Below are positions 49,064 to 59,871 of a stretch of DNA of 64,000 nt, piece by piece. The position numbers and the translations under genes are program-made. The notes under the pieces were generated by a model. The model did not search any database. It was not told where the DNA came from and saw only the letters and a list, made by a program, of their open reading frames with translations. The stretch lies in assembly GCA_005406025.1 (NCBI GenBank), contig BGZK01000889.1, forward strand, positions 1 through 64,000, in the 5' to 3' direction. The stretch is from Eumeta japonica (lineage: Eukaryota > Arthropoda > Insecta > Lepidoptera > Psychidae). How positions within the stretch are numbered: position 1 is the stretch's first letter; every line of letters starts with the position of its first letter.

Positions 49064-49345
49064 TCAAATATTGTAATTTCTGTGGCGTTTAATGACTTCA
49101 TTGTACAGAATTCTGTAAGCGTTATAATTGAGTGGAAAGTTTTGCTTGTATTCACATTCAATGCATTTTTTAAGTATTTCTTTTGGGCCTCGAAACATTC
49201 TATGGATCCGAACTTCTCTCTGGTGTTTAATTGACGTGTACTGTTGCAAATTAATGAAAGATAAATTATACGTCTTACTCTTATTAATCAATGCCTCATA
49301 TATGACGATTAGAACCACAACAGCATAATATTTTATCACGTACAT
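49064..49345 (-). CDS. Hypothetical 93-residue protein with hydrophobic N-terminus
   Basis: The frame starts MYVIKYYAVVVLIVIYEALI, which would act as a signal peptide or anchor (hydrophobic residues about 8-16). The remainder is strongly basic and hydrophilic, with the motif CIEC (two Cys) and segments RMFRGPKEILKK and NAYRILYNEVIKRH. Composition is not just Phe/Ile/Lys/Asn as in chance AT-rich frames. The context GAGAAAATG is acceptable for initiation. No family is recognised, no splice site is needed, and no clear poly(A) signal was fixed. It may be a lineage-specific secreted peptide gene or a chance frame. Confidence 0.25.
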   Translation of the reverse strand: MYVIKYYAVVVLIVIYEALINKSKTYNLSFINLQQYTSIKHQREVRIHRMFRGPKEILKKCIECEYKQNFPLNYNAYRILYNEVIKRHRNYNI

Positions 49346-50240
49346 TTTCTCGTGCCTCTAATTTTCATGCATGATTGTGCAATCTACACTTCGAATAGAA
49401 AATTCACAAAACTAATAATACGTAATGAATACACCTGTTGACTATTCTGGGATAACGTTTACAGCTGCAGTCTTTATAATCGTCATAATCCTGAACAGTA
49501 TGTAAATATACACCATTTAGTACCGTTTTGAAGATTTATAGACACTTAATGATACAAAATTTTAGGGTTCCGTACATCCGGTAGAAAACGCAATATTTCT
49601 TAATACTGTTTTGTAGGACCACGATCTAGAGATCATCTAACTACTTCGCATATAATATATTATGTAAGGCATGTTCATAATTGATAGCAGGTATTTTCTT
49701 ACCATAGTTTACTTCTATCGTTCATTCAAAGATTTTAAATTCTGTTTATCTTATGGAATAAAATAAGGAAACTACCACATTTTTATTAAAATTTAAAGAT
49801 TGGGATCTTTTAATTATCTTTCATTTTAAATAGAATCTTTGATTTAGTCATTCTCTAAAGAATAATGGTACAAAAATTAACATAATTTAACATACATTGA
49901 CCTGCAATAATAGTAAAATTCCATTATGTTACTCTAATAAAAATTTACATATATTAGTGCTGTAATGTCTTAGGGTCACGTTTATATTGTCTCTGCCAAA
50001 TGTAGGTTTTTATTTTTATCAAGATAACAAACATTCAATATCGTCGCAAAAGATAAAACGCGAATAAAAACTGAGTATATGACAATATCTGTACTCAACA
50101 ACCTTACAGCAACGACAGTAATACGATAACGGAAGTTATATTATAATGGTTCTATAGCAATTATGATACTCATCTATGTAGCTATAATTTAATATTTTCT
50201 ACTTTCTCTTATCTACCACTCTTTGACAGTACTAGCAGAC

Positions 50241-50314
50241 GGCCCATTAGCTCAGTTGGTTAGAGCGTCGTGCTAATAACGCGAAGGTCGCGGGTTCGAT
50301 CCCCTCATGGGCCA
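50241..50314 (+). tRNA. tRNA-Ile (anticodon AAT)
   Basis: The plus strand, 74 nt, folds as a full cloverleaf. The acceptor GGCCCAT pairs with ATGGGCC, followed by discriminator A. The A box region is TTAGCTCAGTTGG and the B box is GGTTCGATCCC. The anticodon stem TCGTG/CGCGA (one G-U pair) holds loop CTAATAA with anticodon AAT, reading AUU isoleucine codons. There is no intron and no encoded CCA. The single C-T mismatch in the T stem is also usual for animal tRNA-Ile as far as I recall. Confidence 0.97.
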
Positions 50315-50317
50315 AAA

Positions 50318-50325
50318 TTTTTTTT
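50318..50325 (+). terminator. Pol III terminator of tRNA-Ile
   Basis: Eight T follow three bases after the tRNA 3' end, the standard Pol III stop signal. Confidence 0.9.
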
Positions 50326-51404
50326 GTATCGCACAATAATTAAATGTTTATTATTTATTTTCCTTTTCCGCGCAATTTGTAATTTTCTTTGAGATGGGCT
50401 AGTTACGTTATTTACCAGCTTAAGAGCGATTGATAAACTATTTAAGTTAGATCTGTGTTTTTATTAGTTTTCTTATTTTTGTAGTAACATTGAAATTAAA
50501 TGAAAATTAAAGAAAAAATCCGAAGTGATATGAGATTCTTACAACCCTAAGCGATTTTCGATTGAGGCCTATCCGTGGTTTCATTCGGGGAGCTTTGGAT
50601 TTTTTTAAAGAATAGTTTTGAATGAATAATTTCCGGCGTGCGTCTATGGTTAATATCTACAATTTTTGCTTTAGCATCAGCCTCGTGCACACTCATCATG
50701 CTCCAGTGTTGTCAATAACTCCGATAATAGTTCGATCCATCGATATTTCTGCGCATTCCTATTCCTGTTTCCGCTCTAATTTGCAGTGGAAACTGCGGGT
50801 AGCAGAGAAATGGTATTTTTTCGCACATTTCAAATATTGATGAAATACTAATTCGACAAAAGTAAAGTAAGACAAAAATATATATTTTTGAAATATTTAA
50901 AATTAAACATACTTTTTGAAAAGTGAGACAGCGTATATCGTTAGAGTCGTACAAATATGCAGCTAGAAAAAAGAACTATTAAAATTTATTTATAACACAG
51001 TGAGTATGCTAAAAAGTTATATGAAAATCGATTTCTAACGTGTTGTTTTTTAAACATTTTGAATAATATCAAAAGATGCCAAAATCATCGATTTTTTTTT
51101 AAATTCTACGTTCGAAAAAATAATATTAGCTACTTGATTTTGTAGTCGTTGGTTTAGGAACTTAAAAATGGATATGAAAATAACATTTGAGTGCGAATTT
51201 CTTTGTTGAAAAGTATCCATTGGTTAAAAGTGAATATATATGAATATTAATTTCAAGTTATCATCTAGAACTACTAGTAATACTAAATATTTTATGGCGG
51301 TTTTTAACAGAAACTGTGCAATCTGTTATTACAAGATTTCTGCCCGAAATAAATAAATACAACAAATCATATGAAGTATTTCTACGATGCGAAGGTGAAA
51401 AAAA

Positions 51405-52031
51405 AAAACGGCCAACAGCATATCGGACCACGCTCAGTGTAGGGTTCCGAAGCCATTATTACAATGAAATGCACTACAAATGAAAAAAACTACGTTTTTA
51501 CACTTTTTCCATGTTTTCCGCACAGAATAGTTATAAGCACTTTAGTCGCATCTAACTAAAAAATAAGTAGGTATATCGACTATTACTATTAAACTAATGT
51601 AAACTAAAGTGCACCAGCAAATTAGCGAATCTTCGGCATTTACGTCTTTTTGTTCAGAAACGCAGTTTTTTGGTAATAACTCACAAACAGTACATCCGAT
51701 CATGTATAAAATAATTTTCGTTGAAAGTATTTATTAAGCACTCCCTTATTTTTATTTTTTTTAATATATTTATTGAACATAGGTTTGGAAAATAAAGATC
51801 GGAACACAATTTCTGCTAATTTCGGACTGATGTGTCCAAAAATATTCACGTAATTAAAAAAAATGCTCAGAACCTTAGTGTTTTTAAAAGAATCGTCGAA
51901 ATATAGGCAACACATTGATGTTTGCTGAATAATTTTGTTATTTCACAAACTAATTAGCAAGACGCAAGGACAGACGGTCATGATGAAACTATAAGCTTTT
52001 TGGTTTTGGCATTGCGGCTCGGAACCCTAAA
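51405..52031 (+). mobile_element. Non-autonomous element ending in TAGGGTTCCGAAGCC inverted repeats, copy B
   Basis: Reads CGGCCAACAGCATATCGGAC, GTGTAGGGTTCCGAAGCCAT at the left and AAGGACAGACGGTCATGATG, AAACTATAAG, GCGGCTCGGAACCCTAAAAA at the right. TAGGGTTCCGAAGCC is inverted as GGCTCGGAACCCTA at the other end. The interior is collinear with copy A (29398-30325). There is no open frame with transposase motifs. Confidence 0.65.
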
Positions 52032-52034
52032 AAT

Positions 52035-54660
52035 TGTGACTTTTTGGAAATGTTTCGTTGTCTTAATTTAATAATATAATAAAGCGTAAAAATATGTGCC
52101 AAGTATCGACTGGTCCTTGTATTCCATGGATAAAAGTACTTTTAATAATTGCAGTTGTTTAAATTCAACGAAAGTACAAAATTCAACTTTTTTCCCTCGT
52201 TGGTAGTGATTCACTCTCTCCCCTCAATGAACAGTTTACTTTAGTAACTTCCTAATTTAAGGCCTGTAACAATAAAAATTGCCATAAGCAGAAGGTCGGT
52301 AACGTAAAAACGAACGGACAGACGGACAGACCACTCAGACAGAAATGTCAAAAGATAGCGTAGTCTAATCTGAAAACAACGAAACCTAAAAAAATATTTA
52401 AGTTTAATGTATTCATGTATATAATAATTTATGCAATAACCAACAAAAATATTTATATTTTGATTGTTTTATTTTGATGTGTGGAAGTTATATCCGAATC
52501 TTCCAATATATATTATAAATAATTGAAAGAGGAAACTAACCAACTGAATAATATTTATGTATTCACTGAAAACTATTCACACCTATTCGATTTATAATTT
52601 CAGGAGATTGTTTTTTTAAATTCATATGAAGATGTACATAAGAGTTAATGACATAAATTCCAAACATAAGGGCACATTTATTCACATCACAAATAAAAAT
52701 AGTAGTTAAGATTTTTATAGATAAATTTTACTGACTGCTTGAAAATTATAACATAATAATTTTATTAATAAATGCAAAAATCTTAAACTACACCACCTTC
52801 AGCGCTTAAATTTTGAATTCGAAATTCTGTACAATTCTCATGCTACGACTTCAAATGGAATCGGGCCAAGCTTTCGCGTCGCTTTTGGCGGTTTCTCTTC
52901 TGTTTTATTTTGAACTTTCGAAATACTGCGTGAGAACAGTTTATTTTACAAAACGTCCACTAGTTAAAACATATTTCAAATTTATATCGGAATATTGTAG
53001 CATGTCGAAAGTGTGTCTATGGCCGAAAAACGGCAGACTTTTGGATATAATACTCTTTTTTAAAGTACTGCTGACAGATGGAAAATACGTAGATAATCAA
53101 ATATGGTTTGTTTATAATAATTTATACTTATTGAACATCGAAACAGAAAAGCATACAATTATTCCTACATAAACAAAATGACGAAACCAAATTGGCTTCG
53201 TAGTAGGCGTGGCATACGATATTGGCTTCGCCGCAGTACAAATGTTCACCAGGTGTCCTTATTCTTTCTCTTTCTCTCGTCAACGAGTGTTGTCATTCTT
53301 TCTTTTTCCTTCTCTTCGGTTAAGAAATAGAAGTGCCATTCAAAATTACATCTAAAAGACATAACAATAAGGTCCTTTGTAAGAGATTTATTTGGTTTAA
53401 AAATATTTCGTATATTCTCATTTACACTTGTGTGAGTTATGTGTCACGAATAAACGTAAATTTGTTCGACGTTGTAATTCTATGCTTTTCTATTTCGATG
53501 ATATTGAACAAAACTGAATCATATATTGTTACCTATCAATGTTTTTAATGCAAGATAAAATCAGACAAAAATTTTATTTAAACAAATGTATTTAATAAGA
53601 GTATATTTTATCATTAATAACAACCATCTATAAAAGAAATAAATACAAATACATTTCGTGTTCAGCTTTAAAAGCGAACATCAACAATTTCAATCGTTAT
53701 TACAAGTTTTGTCTTAAAAAAAACATCGCATACATTTTCCCTTGAATTGCACAACCGGCCGGTTATTATCTTAAAGTTACGTTTTTATGTACAATGAACA
53801 CGGCTGATACCTTATTGATCTTGTTTATTCTAATAACTAAAGTCCAGAATGTTTGTATATACTTTGTGTATACTATATATTCGTGCTTTACTTAAAACTG
53901 TTCGCGATAATTAAAAAAATAGCAAACTTATAGTAAATTAGACAATTGCTTAATATTTGCAGTACAAAATTGATATCATTTATAATGTCTAATTACATAA
54001 AGATTAAATAAGTTATATTTTATATTTAATGCTAGTTTATAGACAATCTATATATTTTACAATCCTCTACTTTACCATTATAATAAAATATTGATATGAA
54101 TAAAATATACGAAATGGCCAAGATTATGACTTAGAAGTACGAATTTATTATTATATTACTTTAAAAAATGGTGGGTTAAGAAGTGTATTAACATGTCTAT
54201 ATCAGTATAAAAGTAATAAAAAATCTTTAATAGAAATCTTACGCTAGTCTGAGGTATTTATCGGTACAATTTCACAAGAAACTATGTAATATTTTCGTGC
54301 CACAAATTATAGATTTAATTGAAAGATTTATTTAATTATTTTTAATCATTGAAGTTAAAATAATGTCATGTATTATATTAATTTTAAAAAATGTTCGTAC
54401 GCTTTTATTCTTGTTTATTACTTATATTTTAAATATATTTGTTGTCGTTAAATTAAATATGGCAACAAAAAAAAAACGTTGTTAATAACTGTATTTTGTT
54501 TCCTTCAAGTTTAGATATTTCCATTGCGATATAATTTTTTAGAGCGCATCGGTTTTCTCATTTGTGCGTCTTTAGAGCAAGATAATATCAATAAAATAAT
54601 TGTTAAATGAAATAATCTCAATCAATCAATCATGTTTACTTGATCCTTTACTCTTTGCCC
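52035..54660. other. AT-rich stretch, including the 3' flank of the transmembrane gene
   Basis: No separate gene is supported; a 119-codon plus-strand frame at 52813-53172 has no recognised motif. The last part should contain the 3' untranslated region of the minus-strand gene that stops at 54662. Candidate AATAAA poly(A) signals on the minus strand lie at 54414-54419, 54404-54409 and 53573-53578; the first would give a 3' UTR of about 0.25 kb, the last about 1.1 kb. Confidence 0.4.
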
Positions 54661-54661
54661 A

Positions 54662-57115
54662 TCAGCATTCCACGGAATGCACATATGGTGGTTCGTCCAT
54701 TCTCGTTATCGACGCAGAAGAAGCACGCCCGTCCCTACCCGCCACTATAGAAATAACACTTCTGTGTTCTGAATCGCTGTCACCGCTCAAAATTATATTG
54801 GTTTCACCAGCAAAACCTGAGTCTATCTGTTCTGATGGAATCTTAGTCAGGCCAAAAGCCTTTAACCCCAACTCTTCTAGAAGTTGCTTCGATTCGTCGA
54901 AATTACTGAAAAACACCGAATCCGTTTCAACGCTCTCCGCTCCCGATTCACTGTGCCCGTCGCAAAGGGATTCCAGGTCGTCGGTGTCCGAGGCCAGCTG
55001 TGCTGGAGAAGAACGCGGAGCCGGCAAGGGCGGAGGCATGAAGGGCATTTCCGTGATGCCGGACCTGGAACGCAACTGTAACATGTAGCGGGCACGTCGT
55101 TTCGAATCGTTCGAGTCCGTACTGAGGTATCCGGAATCTTCCGTCCTGTACAGCTTCCTTAAATCGGTCCGGCGCGACCTCGTCCGCGTAGAACGTCTGC
55201 CGGATCGTCGACCGTTGGCGCTGTCTGAACGGCCGTACATAGCAAACCGATCTCGGTCGTCGGGACAGATGCGCAGACGGTGCTCCCCGGGCGGACTTTG
55301 ACGAGCCACGTTGATGTATTTCGGGGATAGATCAGACGCACGACGTTGTTTCGGTGGTACAGGGGGCTTGGGATCTTTTCTTGATTCGGTTTGGCGAATT
55401 AAATCAGGCGCTTTCATTGCACGCGCCAAGGCTACCAAATCATCGCTGTCGTATGAAGCAGATCCTCGTCTGTCAAAAAATGCATAGCGCAGGTTATCGT
55501 CGTTCACTTTCGATTTCGCTTCGTAAATTTGTCTCAGACTTCCAATTTTTTTAGTGAAAGCAGCTTCTAGAGCGGTGTTAATGTCATCTTCATTATTAAT
55601 AACTGACTTACATTTGAAGCTCCCGGCTGATTTCAAAAGTATTTTGTCCACTCGCTTCTTCACGTCCCGCTTCGGTTTACGATCTAACGTGTCAGGATCG
55701 AAGTCATCGTTAACGTTTCGCCTACGTTCAACTGGTGAACCTCGAACTTTAATTGTAAGAGGTCCAGGCTTGGGTAGATTATTATAAATAGGTTCAGTTG
55801 TATTATCAACAAAAATTTCATTTATCGGTAAGCTATGACTTTCGAAATCGGACATAAACAATTTCGCATTATCAGTTGTTTGCGTATTTTCTACTGCTTT
55901 TCTTATATCACGCCAACTAATAGATAATCTGTTACGTGATAAGTTAGACACTGCAAGTTCGCGATTGTGGGGTAATAATATTCCTTGATGTAATTCTGTA
56001 CCACATGCAACAGAGAATCTACGTTTTTTAAGAATGTTACTGTCAAAGTTTACTGAACTACAATCTTCTCGATTACGGAATGCGTCTCTTCTACGACGAT
56101 CAACCAATGTGCTATCATCGCTATAGTAATGAGAATCGGCAGCTACTATTGGGATTACTAATTTAGGAGCAATGGGTGAAACCGTTTCAGTTCTAACATC
56201 TTCCAACAATGTAGGCTCAGCTCGTCTACATTGATTTAGTTCTCTAATAACTGCTTGCATTTTCATTTTTATTTCAGGTGGGATTTGTTTTATTTCTTCC
56301 GTTTTTGGCGCATCAGGTTGCGCGATCGGTGGCGGTGGTGGCGGAGGCAACTTTTTCCTTAATAATTGAATGTGTTGTGAAGGACTTCTATTATGTAAAC
56401 TAGGAGACTTTTCTGAACCGTTCATTGGTGGCACTTTTGAAGGTGGCTGCTTAATATCAATCTTCAATGAAATTTTTGTAGGTTCCGTTTCCTTCAAATC
56501 TTTCATTGAAACAGTTGCTTCTTTAATTTTAATTTCTTCGTCTCGTTTAATAGAACTCTTAGCTTGTTTCTCACTTTCTGGTTTCCTAACAACTTTGTGT
56601 ATCATTGGGAGTTTATCCAGTTTTTCTTCATTTATTTGAGAATGACTTAGAGACTTTTGCGAACCGTCTTTATCTTTGGGTTCAATAATTCTAGGTGTTC
56701 CACTAACTTTAGCAATGGATTTTATGGGTCGTTGAGACTTCGATGGCGATGGTACCTCATCCAACCATTTCCTGACAATTTTCTGCTTATAATCTTCACT
56801 AACACAAGTTTTACACGAGTTAGATCTAACAAGATCCATAGTACGACTTTCTTTCACATTAACAGTGTTGCATCCTGGGCAACCTCCGCAGTGTGCTGTG
56901 CGACGGCTATTCTCTCGCTTAAGACTGATAGCGCTAAACCTTCGTCCACGTCGAGCACAAGGAATGTCCCATCCTAAATCTATACCGTGATATAGATCTT
57001 CTTCGGGGATATTTGCCAAGATAGGAATAAATCGTTTCGAAGTCATCTTCTCTTTAGCTATAGCCATCACCTCTCTTATTTTGATTAAGAAATCGATGGC
57101 TGCCGGTGGAGGATT
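54662..57115 (-). other. Exon E, terminal exon of the transmembrane gene (cytoplasmic tail)
   Basis: The acceptor is CTTTTTTAG before AATCCTCC. It is the longest open frame in the window: 817 residues followed by TGA at 54664-54662. Beginning NPPPAAIDFLIKIREVMAIA and ending PPYVHSVEC, it has no recognised enzymatic domain. Charged, Ser-rich low-complexity sequence alternates with short conserved-looking stretches (LYHGIDLGWDIPCARRGRRF; LEAAFTKKIGSLRQIYEAKS). An open frame this long without stops in AT-rich DNA is strong evidence for real coding sequence. Confidence 0.95.
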
Positions 57116-58482
57116 CTAAAAAAGATAATTTTTTCTCTAAAAACCGTTTTAGAAAGATATAATAATATAATAGGAAAATCATTACCTTTAAGTGTTCGAT
57201 TTCAAAGAAAACAGGATTGAAATACAATTTCCTTCTAGTGACTGACTCTCCCGTCTGTTGATGGACGATCTCCGCTCCCACGGCATCCGCACTGCAGTCC
57301 ACAATAGCCAGTTCCGAATGAGGCGCCCGTTCCAGTGTATCAGGCGAGGCCGAACGCCGATGCATACGTTGAAGCATACGTTCCGAAATAGACGGTGCCC
57401 TTACGGATGGCCTTGTTGGTTTCTTTCTCTTTGTATGGACCATTGCTGTTATCACGTTCGGGTTCGGGAACTGTAATTATAAAGAAAAGCGATAATTAGT
57501 TTTGCAAATCAATAACCCCGGATTACTCCTGAGATGCTGTTGAACTGTCGACGGCACCTTTTGTGTATTTCTTGGTGACGAATCCAACGTCTCCTCGGTA
57601 CGTTCGCTGACGTCTGACAATCCGGCGTCGTGCAGTAGAAAGTCGGACGGCAGATTTTCCAAATTTAAAAGCGGATTTGTCTTCATCCTCTGCAAACACA
57701 ACAAATTGATATGCAACCGTTCTCTTGTTTTTCATTAAATAACAAATAAATAATGAACAAAAAAAACTAACCACGTTTTCCATATCCATCCTGCCGTTAT
57801 CGAGATTTGGACTGTTAGCGTTGGAATGGACGCTGCCGCGATTCATTTCGGGGTCTTTGTTTTTCCTTCGCTGTTTCTGTTTATAGTGTATATAAAATAC
57901 TATGCCCGCCGCGTAAACGAACACAAGCATCAGTACACACACACCGATGGCCAAAGCTTCGAGAACACTGAGGGCCTGTGTCTGTGTGGTGGACTCGCTG
58001 GTGACGCTCTCTCCTGCGTTGAACGGTATCGACCGGACATCTGATAGCAAAGGAAAAAAATAGACAATGGTAACAAGATCTTTTACTTTTCAACCGAATC
58101 GCAGAAAATCTGGTGCGATGTTAATGTTGACGGATTTTAAATATTACGTTACCCGTTATTATTACCTTATATATTGGGACATAGAAATCGTACAATTTGA
58201 AATTAATCGTTTTATTAATAATCATCATGACGATCTCAAATTTTCTTTGATTCTTAGGTGACATGACATGTTTTGGTCGTGTAACAGCAATAAAAATGCT
58301 CGAGTGCGTATTTTGTTTTTAGAAATCCGGTAGTTACCCATCAGCGCGTTCTGTGCTATGCCGGCGACCCTGAAAGCTGCACACGAAGCGATCAGGCGCG
58401 GCGGCTCGGGCGCCGAGCAGAGCACGTGAGCGGCGACCAGCCGCCCCGAGAGGCGCGCGTGCAACGCCGCCGATCCGCGCCA
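54662..58482 (-). CDS. Single-pass transmembrane protein with long disordered cytoplasmic tail (5' partial, five exons)
   Basis: Exons in transcription order are 58482-58338, 58040-57772, 57689-57558 (donor uncertain, possibly 57527), 57470-57186 and 57115-54662. Joined, they give about 1,094 residues ending in a stop at 54662; the 5' end lies upstream and was not found. Residues 1-76 are extracellular, about 77-99 form one membrane helix, and KQKQRRKNKDPE just after it is the basic stop-transfer anchor that sets the tail inside. The tail is rich in Ser, Arg and Asp and holds a CxxCxxC...CxxC cluster (353-381), a seven-proline run (534-540), SH3-type PPVPPK (861-866) and PPPLPAPR (971-978), and DSGYLS (937-942), a DSGxxS phosphodegron-like motif. 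This suggests a membrane-anchored scaffold contacting actin or SH3 proteins. The insect protein Shavenoid is one candidate, but that is a guess without a search. Confidence 0.85.
57186..57470 (-). other. Exon D of the transmembrane gene
   Basis: The acceptor is TTTATAATTACAG before TTCCCG and the donor is CTTAAAG before GTAATG. It is 285 bases, exactly 95 codons. It encodes FPNPNVITAMVHTKRKKPTR, then SISERMLQRMHRRSAS and TRRKLYFNPVFFEIEHLK. The last part, an aromatic, non-repetitive stretch running into exon E's NPPPAAIDFLIKIREVMAIA, looks like a small folded unit and would be the best piece for a homology search. Confidence 0.85.
57558..57689 (-). other. Exon C of the transmembrane gene (juxtamembrane tail, 3' border uncertain)
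   Basis: The acceptor is TTTGTGTTTGCAG before AGGATG, giving RMKTNPLLNLENLPSDFLLH and SDVSERTEETLDSSPRNTQK. A neighbouring acceptor two bases further (TGCAGAG) would open another frame. To join exon D in its long frame the exon must end on a codon boundary, which the donor AAG before GTGCCG at 57558 allows. The better-looking GTAATC donor at 57527 leaves one extra base and would need exon D to begin at the AACAG site before CAATGG. Confidence 0.6.
57772..58040 (-). other. Exon B of the transmembrane gene (membrane helix)
   Basis: The acceptor is TTTGCTATCAG and the first two bases complete an Asp codon with exon A, so the frame runs on without a stop. It encodes DVRSIPFNAGESV, a Ser/Thr/Gln stretch, the helix ALAIGVCVLMLVFVYAAGI, then KQKQRRKNKDPE and ends at ...MDMENV. 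The donor is GTG before GTTAGT (weak but usable). Confidence 0.85.
58338..58482 (-). other. Exon A of the transmembrane gene (extracellular)
   Basis: The acceptor is TGCACCGCAG before TGGCGCGG and the donor is CTGATGG before GTAACT. It encodes 48 residues plus one base, with ARLSGRLVAAHVLCSAPEPP and AAFRVAGIAQNALM. It contains two Cys that may pair with others upstream. The base composition is G+C-rich, unlike the surrounding introns. The start is chosen because the frame is interrupted upstream by a stop in AT-rich intron. Confidence 0.75.
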
Positions 58483-58499
58483 CTGCGGTGCATACAAGT

Positions 58500-58980
58500 T
58501 CTATTTAGTCGATCAACAAATGCATAAAATACTCGTATTTGACAATATGTGGCATCGATATACACGTGAATATCATTGGATTCCGTTACCGCTCCAGCAG
58601 ATGAGTCTATGCATAGTTATTAGTATAGAACAGTAATAGTGAATCGACTATAATCTTACAATTATTATCCACATTATAAATGCGTTGTGGTATAATTGCA
58701 GCGGTCCTACATAAGCCCGGCCTAACTTACTTATGTACATGTATTTTACAGAACCCTTGACGCGTATGTTCGATTCGCGTTGAACTTTTTTTTTTCATCA
58801 TATAAATCACTAATCCCATACTTTCCATTCATTTAGGTACAGCTTTTCGCCGCATGAAAGAAAATTAATGTGCTTTTTTATTAGATAATAACCGTTTAAA
58901 TGCGATTTCGCACTTCAACAGATTCATGTCAATAGTGTAATTTTTTTTGTCTTCATCAATACCAAACGGACCCTTTTTTT
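58500..58980. other. Probable intron or upstream flank of the transmembrane gene
   Basis: AT-rich sequence without a readable exon on the minus strand. The part next to exon A should be intron, because exon A has an acceptor rather than a start codon. The next exons upstream were not found in the remaining 5.5 kb. Confidence 0.45.
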
Positions 58981-58989
58981 TTAATAATA

Positions 58990-59250
58990 ATTATTTTTTC
59001 CCAGCGAAAACTTTCGATTGCGAGCGCAAGCGCCGCACGTACTTTTCCCGCGGCGGGCGCATTCGTTAGCGCGGTGCCCCGCCGGCATGCCGCCGGCTAT
59101 CTGCCGCCGCCATCTGCGTCGCGGGTATTCGGACGGATCTTACAAATTGTCGCTTTGACGCCCGCCGGCTTATCGGCCGGGTCTATCGGGACGCACGGTG
59201 CCGACGCTCGGCGGCGACTCGACCGCGTCAACGAAAGGATTTGATACTGT
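58990..59250. promoter_or_regulatory. CpG island upstream of the visible exons
   Basis: About 260 CpG-dense bases (CCCGCGGCGGGCGCATTCGT, GCCGGCATGCCGCCGGCTAT) lie 0.5 kb 5' of exon A of the minus-strand gene. Frames on the minus strand are short and meet stops (TAG, TAA), so it is not simply an exon. It may be an internal promoter, an untranslated exon or a regulatory island. Confidence 0.35.
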
Positions 59251-59871
59251 ATTTCTGTGAGATTCGTCGAGGCATCGGACCCTGGATTTATCGGTCCGGT
59301 CGAAGAAATGTCTCAATGACATTTATTTTGGGTGACCGTACACGGATGGCAACAAAATTTAAATTTTAAATTTAAAAAATCATGATTATAAGACATGTAA
59401 ATCTAATGCGCAGAATTTGGACGTGTATTGGGCGTTTTAAGTTTTGTCGAATGGTAACCGACGCCGGCCTAGGGGTAGAGCGAGTGGAGCGGTCGCTGTG
59501 GGCGCCATGTAGCTGGGGGCGCCAAAAAATCAAATGCAAAAAACAATTTTCAGCAAAACATTAAATTCTGATGTTGCTTTCAGAAAGAAAGAATAGGTTA
59601 CGATACTTACAGTTCCTTAATTTAATTTATGCTTAATACGTGTTGATGTTTGCAACATATTTAACTTATTTTGACAAATTAACAATTATTATTTACTTAT
59701 CATGAAGCCGAGTTAGAATTTCTGGAAAATTAAAGCACTGACTCGAGGGCGCCGAAAAACAATCTCGCTCCACCCCGATCAAAGGCAGGGTCAGCGCTAA
59801 CAGTAACCGTGGAAAATATTAAAATTGTACATGGTATTTATAGCAGGTTAGTACATATTGATACTATAGTA

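Noticed and set aside
52813..53172. 119-codon open frame on the plus strand
   Set aside because: No recognised motif, no splice support and a Phe/Leu/Tyr-rich translation typical of AT-rich chance frames. It could be a relic, but I cannot support it.
54600..55088. 162-codon open frame on the plus strand
   Set aside because: It is antisense to the long terminal exon of the minus-strand gene, and its composition follows from that exon's codon use; no start context or domain of its own.
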